NCBI GenBank assembly: GCA_050742535.1
Contig: JBOGIQ010000064.1
Span: forward strand, 1 to 21,692
DNA length: 21,692 nt
Reading direction: 5' to 3'
Source: Gp6-AA40 sp050742535
GTDB taxonomy: Bacteria; Acidobacteriota; Vicinamibacteria; Vicinamibacterales; UBA2999
The position numbers were made by a program, and so were the translations under genes. The notes beneath the pieces are model-generated. The model made no database searches. It saw only the letters and a list, made by a program, of their open reading frames with translations, and was not told where the DNA came from. This document shows positions 20,648 to 21,692 of the stretch, piece by piece (the stretch's first letter is position 1; every line of letters starts with the position of its first letter).

Positions 20648-20704
20648 CGCAGACGGAGGATAGCCCGGCGCATGCTAGGATTCAGCCGGTTTCATGGAAG
20701 TCAG

Positions 20705-21388
20705 ATGATTCGCCAACTACTGCGCGCGTTGGCCATCGTTATATCCGTGTCGGCCGCCGGGATGGCTCAGGCAGCCGACGCAACCCGCTACGCCGTCGCG
20801 TATTTCGAAGTGACGCCGTCCAGCGCGGCGCACGCGGCAAAGGCGTTTCACGCGTATCGGGAGGCATCGGGGCGAGAGGCAGGCTTTGTAGCGGCCGAGA
20901 TGTTCGAGCAGATCGGCCGGCCCGGCCACTTTGCCGTCGTCGAGACGTGGCGCGACCAGGCGGCCCTCGACGTCCACCAGTCGAACGCGTCCATCCTGGC
21001 GCTGAAAGACTCGCTGCAATCGATTCGCACGAGTGGCTACGACCAGCGACCGTACAGGACCTTGAGCGTCGCGCCGCCGCGCGGCGCCGCCGGTCGCAAC
21101 GCCGTCATCGTCGTCAGCCACGTCGACATCGGCGGGGGTGGGAAGGTCGACGTCCCGTCGATGCTCACAAAACTCGCGGAGGCGAGCCGCGCCGAGCCGG
21201 GGTGTCTCCGCTTCGACGTCACGCAGCACACCGTCCGCGCCAACCACTTCACCGTCGTGGAAGTGTGGGCGGATCAGCAGGCGCTCGATCGCCATGCCGC
21301 CGCCGCTCACACGAAGCAGTACCGCGACGAGGTGCAGCCGGTCTCCGGCAGCCCTCTCGACGAGCGGGTCTATCGACGGGTCGAATGA
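20705..21388 (+). CDS. Secreted protein with two ABM (antibiotic biosynthesis monooxygenase) domains
   Basis: A 227-residue exported protein. The signal peptide ends Ala-Gln-Ala-Ala (about residue 24). Two ferredoxin-like ABM domains follow, near residues 28-110 and 125-215. Each has the pattern 'FxVxExWxDQxALDxH': GHFAVVETWRDQAALDVHQ in the first and NHFTVVEVWADQQALDRHA in the second. ABM proteins usually dimerise, so the duplication may form an internal dimer. Activity could be quinol oxidation, but this is not certain. ATG 20705 is preceded by GGAAG; the open frame extends far upstream, antisense to the FAD gene, and that part is not believed to be coding. ATGA overlap with the amidase gene couples them. 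Confidence 0.88.
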   Translation: MIRQLLRALAIVISVSAAGMAQAADATRYAVAYFEVTPSSAAHAAKAFHAYREASGREAGFVAAEMFEQIGRPGHFAVVETWRDQAALDVHQSNASILALKDSLQSIRTSGYDQRPYRTLSVAPPRGAAGRNAVIVVSHVDIGGGGKVDVPSMLTKLAEASRAEPGCLRFDVTQHTVRANHFTVVEVWADQQALDRHAAAAHTKQYRDEVQPVSGSPLDERVYRRVE

Positions 21389-21692
21389 CCGACGACATCG
21401 ATCGCCGGACGTTTGCGCAGAGGGTCGGACTGGCGGCCGCGGCGGGCGCGCTGCAGGGTCTGTCGGCGGATGCAGCGCAGGGACGCGATAGCGGCAGTCG
21501 AGAGGCAGGCGGACGCGACGCGCTGTGCGACCTGAGCGCGATCGAGTTGACTGCGCGCGTTCGCCGCAAGGACCTGTCGGCCCGCGACGTCGTGCGCGCC
21601 CACCTGGCTCGCATTGAACGGGTCAATCCGAAGGTCAACGCGATCGTCACCCTCGTGGCCGATCGCGCGATGGCCGATGCCGCGCGCGCGGA
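21385..21692 (+). CDS. Amidase, N-terminal part (runs off the window)
   Basis: The first 102 residues of an amidase-signature protein. The N-terminus has a twin-arginine-like signal (DRRTFAQRVGLAAAAGALQ), suggesting Tat export. After a spacer comes the family opening LCDLSAIELTARVRRKDLSARDVVRAHLARIERVNPKVNAIVTL, as in GatA and related amidases. The Gly/Ser-rich Ser-Ser-Lys active site lies beyond the window end and cannot be checked. It is coupled to the ABM gene by an ATGA overlap. Confidence 0.88.
   Translation, partial: MTDDIDRRTFAQRVGLAAAAGALQGLSADAAQGRDSGSREAGGRDALCDLSAIELTARVRRKDLSARDVVRAHLARIERVNPKVNAIVTLVADRAMADAARA

Noticed and set aside
19448..20704. Upstream extension of the ABM-protein frame, antisense to the FAD oxidoreductase
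   Set aside because: The region encodes a flavoprotein on the other strand, and the ABM protein has its own signal peptide starting at 20705.
1..21692. Mobile element, phage or defence island
   Set aside because: No transposase, integrase, phage structural or known defence gene, tRNA or attachment site was seen; the only mobile-like signals are the short palindromes.

Overview
The window looks like a stretch of chromosome from a GC-rich soil or aquatic Acidobacteriota, most likely of the Vicinamibacteria type. Three things point there: a TIGR03435-type secreted protein, two DUF6152 proteins next to a secreted 'PDLQGFW' protein, and many short dispersed palindromes (core GTCCGCC-TTCA-GGCGGAC and CCGGCTAAAGCCGG) between genes. 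This lineage call is inference from family content. No rRNA, tRNA, CRISPR array, transposase, phage or plasmid gene was seen. Genes are dense, and many neighbours overlap by 1-4 bases.

Region by region. 48-1473: secreted protein plus DUF6152 protein, closed by a strong intrinsic terminator. 1557-2488: zinc-ribbon protein and a four-helix membrane protein. 2525-4986 (minus): a secreted SnoaL-like protein, then a Rieske protein, a 78-residue protein and an amidohydrolase arranged as a cassette. 5046-6480 (plus): small membrane protein, ABC-type predicted ATPase and a DUF2314-like protein. 6563-8988 (minus): secreted PQQ dehydrogenase with the Asp-Tyr-Asp signature of lanthanide-dependent enzymes, and its dihaem cytochrome c. 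9041-9947: two small exported proteins of unknown function. 9971-10807 (minus): duplicated VOC protein, divergent from a stand-alone MocR-like DNA-binding domain (10933-11307). 11439-13107: stand-alone Clp N-domain protein and a putative lipoprotein. 13405-16509: four overlapping genes, namely an esterase-fold protein lacking its Ser and His, an isoprenylcysteine-methyltransferase-like membrane protein, a second DUF6152 protein and a stand-alone 5'-3' exonuclease. 16517-17705 (minus): TIGR03435 protein and DUF1801 protein. 17803-19328: cytochrome c' and a secreted cyclase-family protein. 19436-20647 (minus): FAD-dependent oxidoreductase. 20705-21692: duplicated ABM-domain protein coupled to an amidase that runs off the window.

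The content suggests an aerobic, periplasm-rich organism that oxidises organic compounds: PQQ dehydrogenase to cytochrome c, Rieske plus amidohydrolase, FAD amine oxidase, amidase and cyclase. The most unusual signal is the palindrome system. Families A and B lie at gene 3' ends; several copies supply or touch the stop codon, one fills the gap between convergent genes, and one is translated inside a signal-peptide region. A third repeat type (E) lies directly at 5' ends. Other points worth attention are the esterase-like pseudoenzyme, the Rieske/78-residue/amidohydrolase cassette, and the conserved mature His-His start of both DUF6152 proteins.
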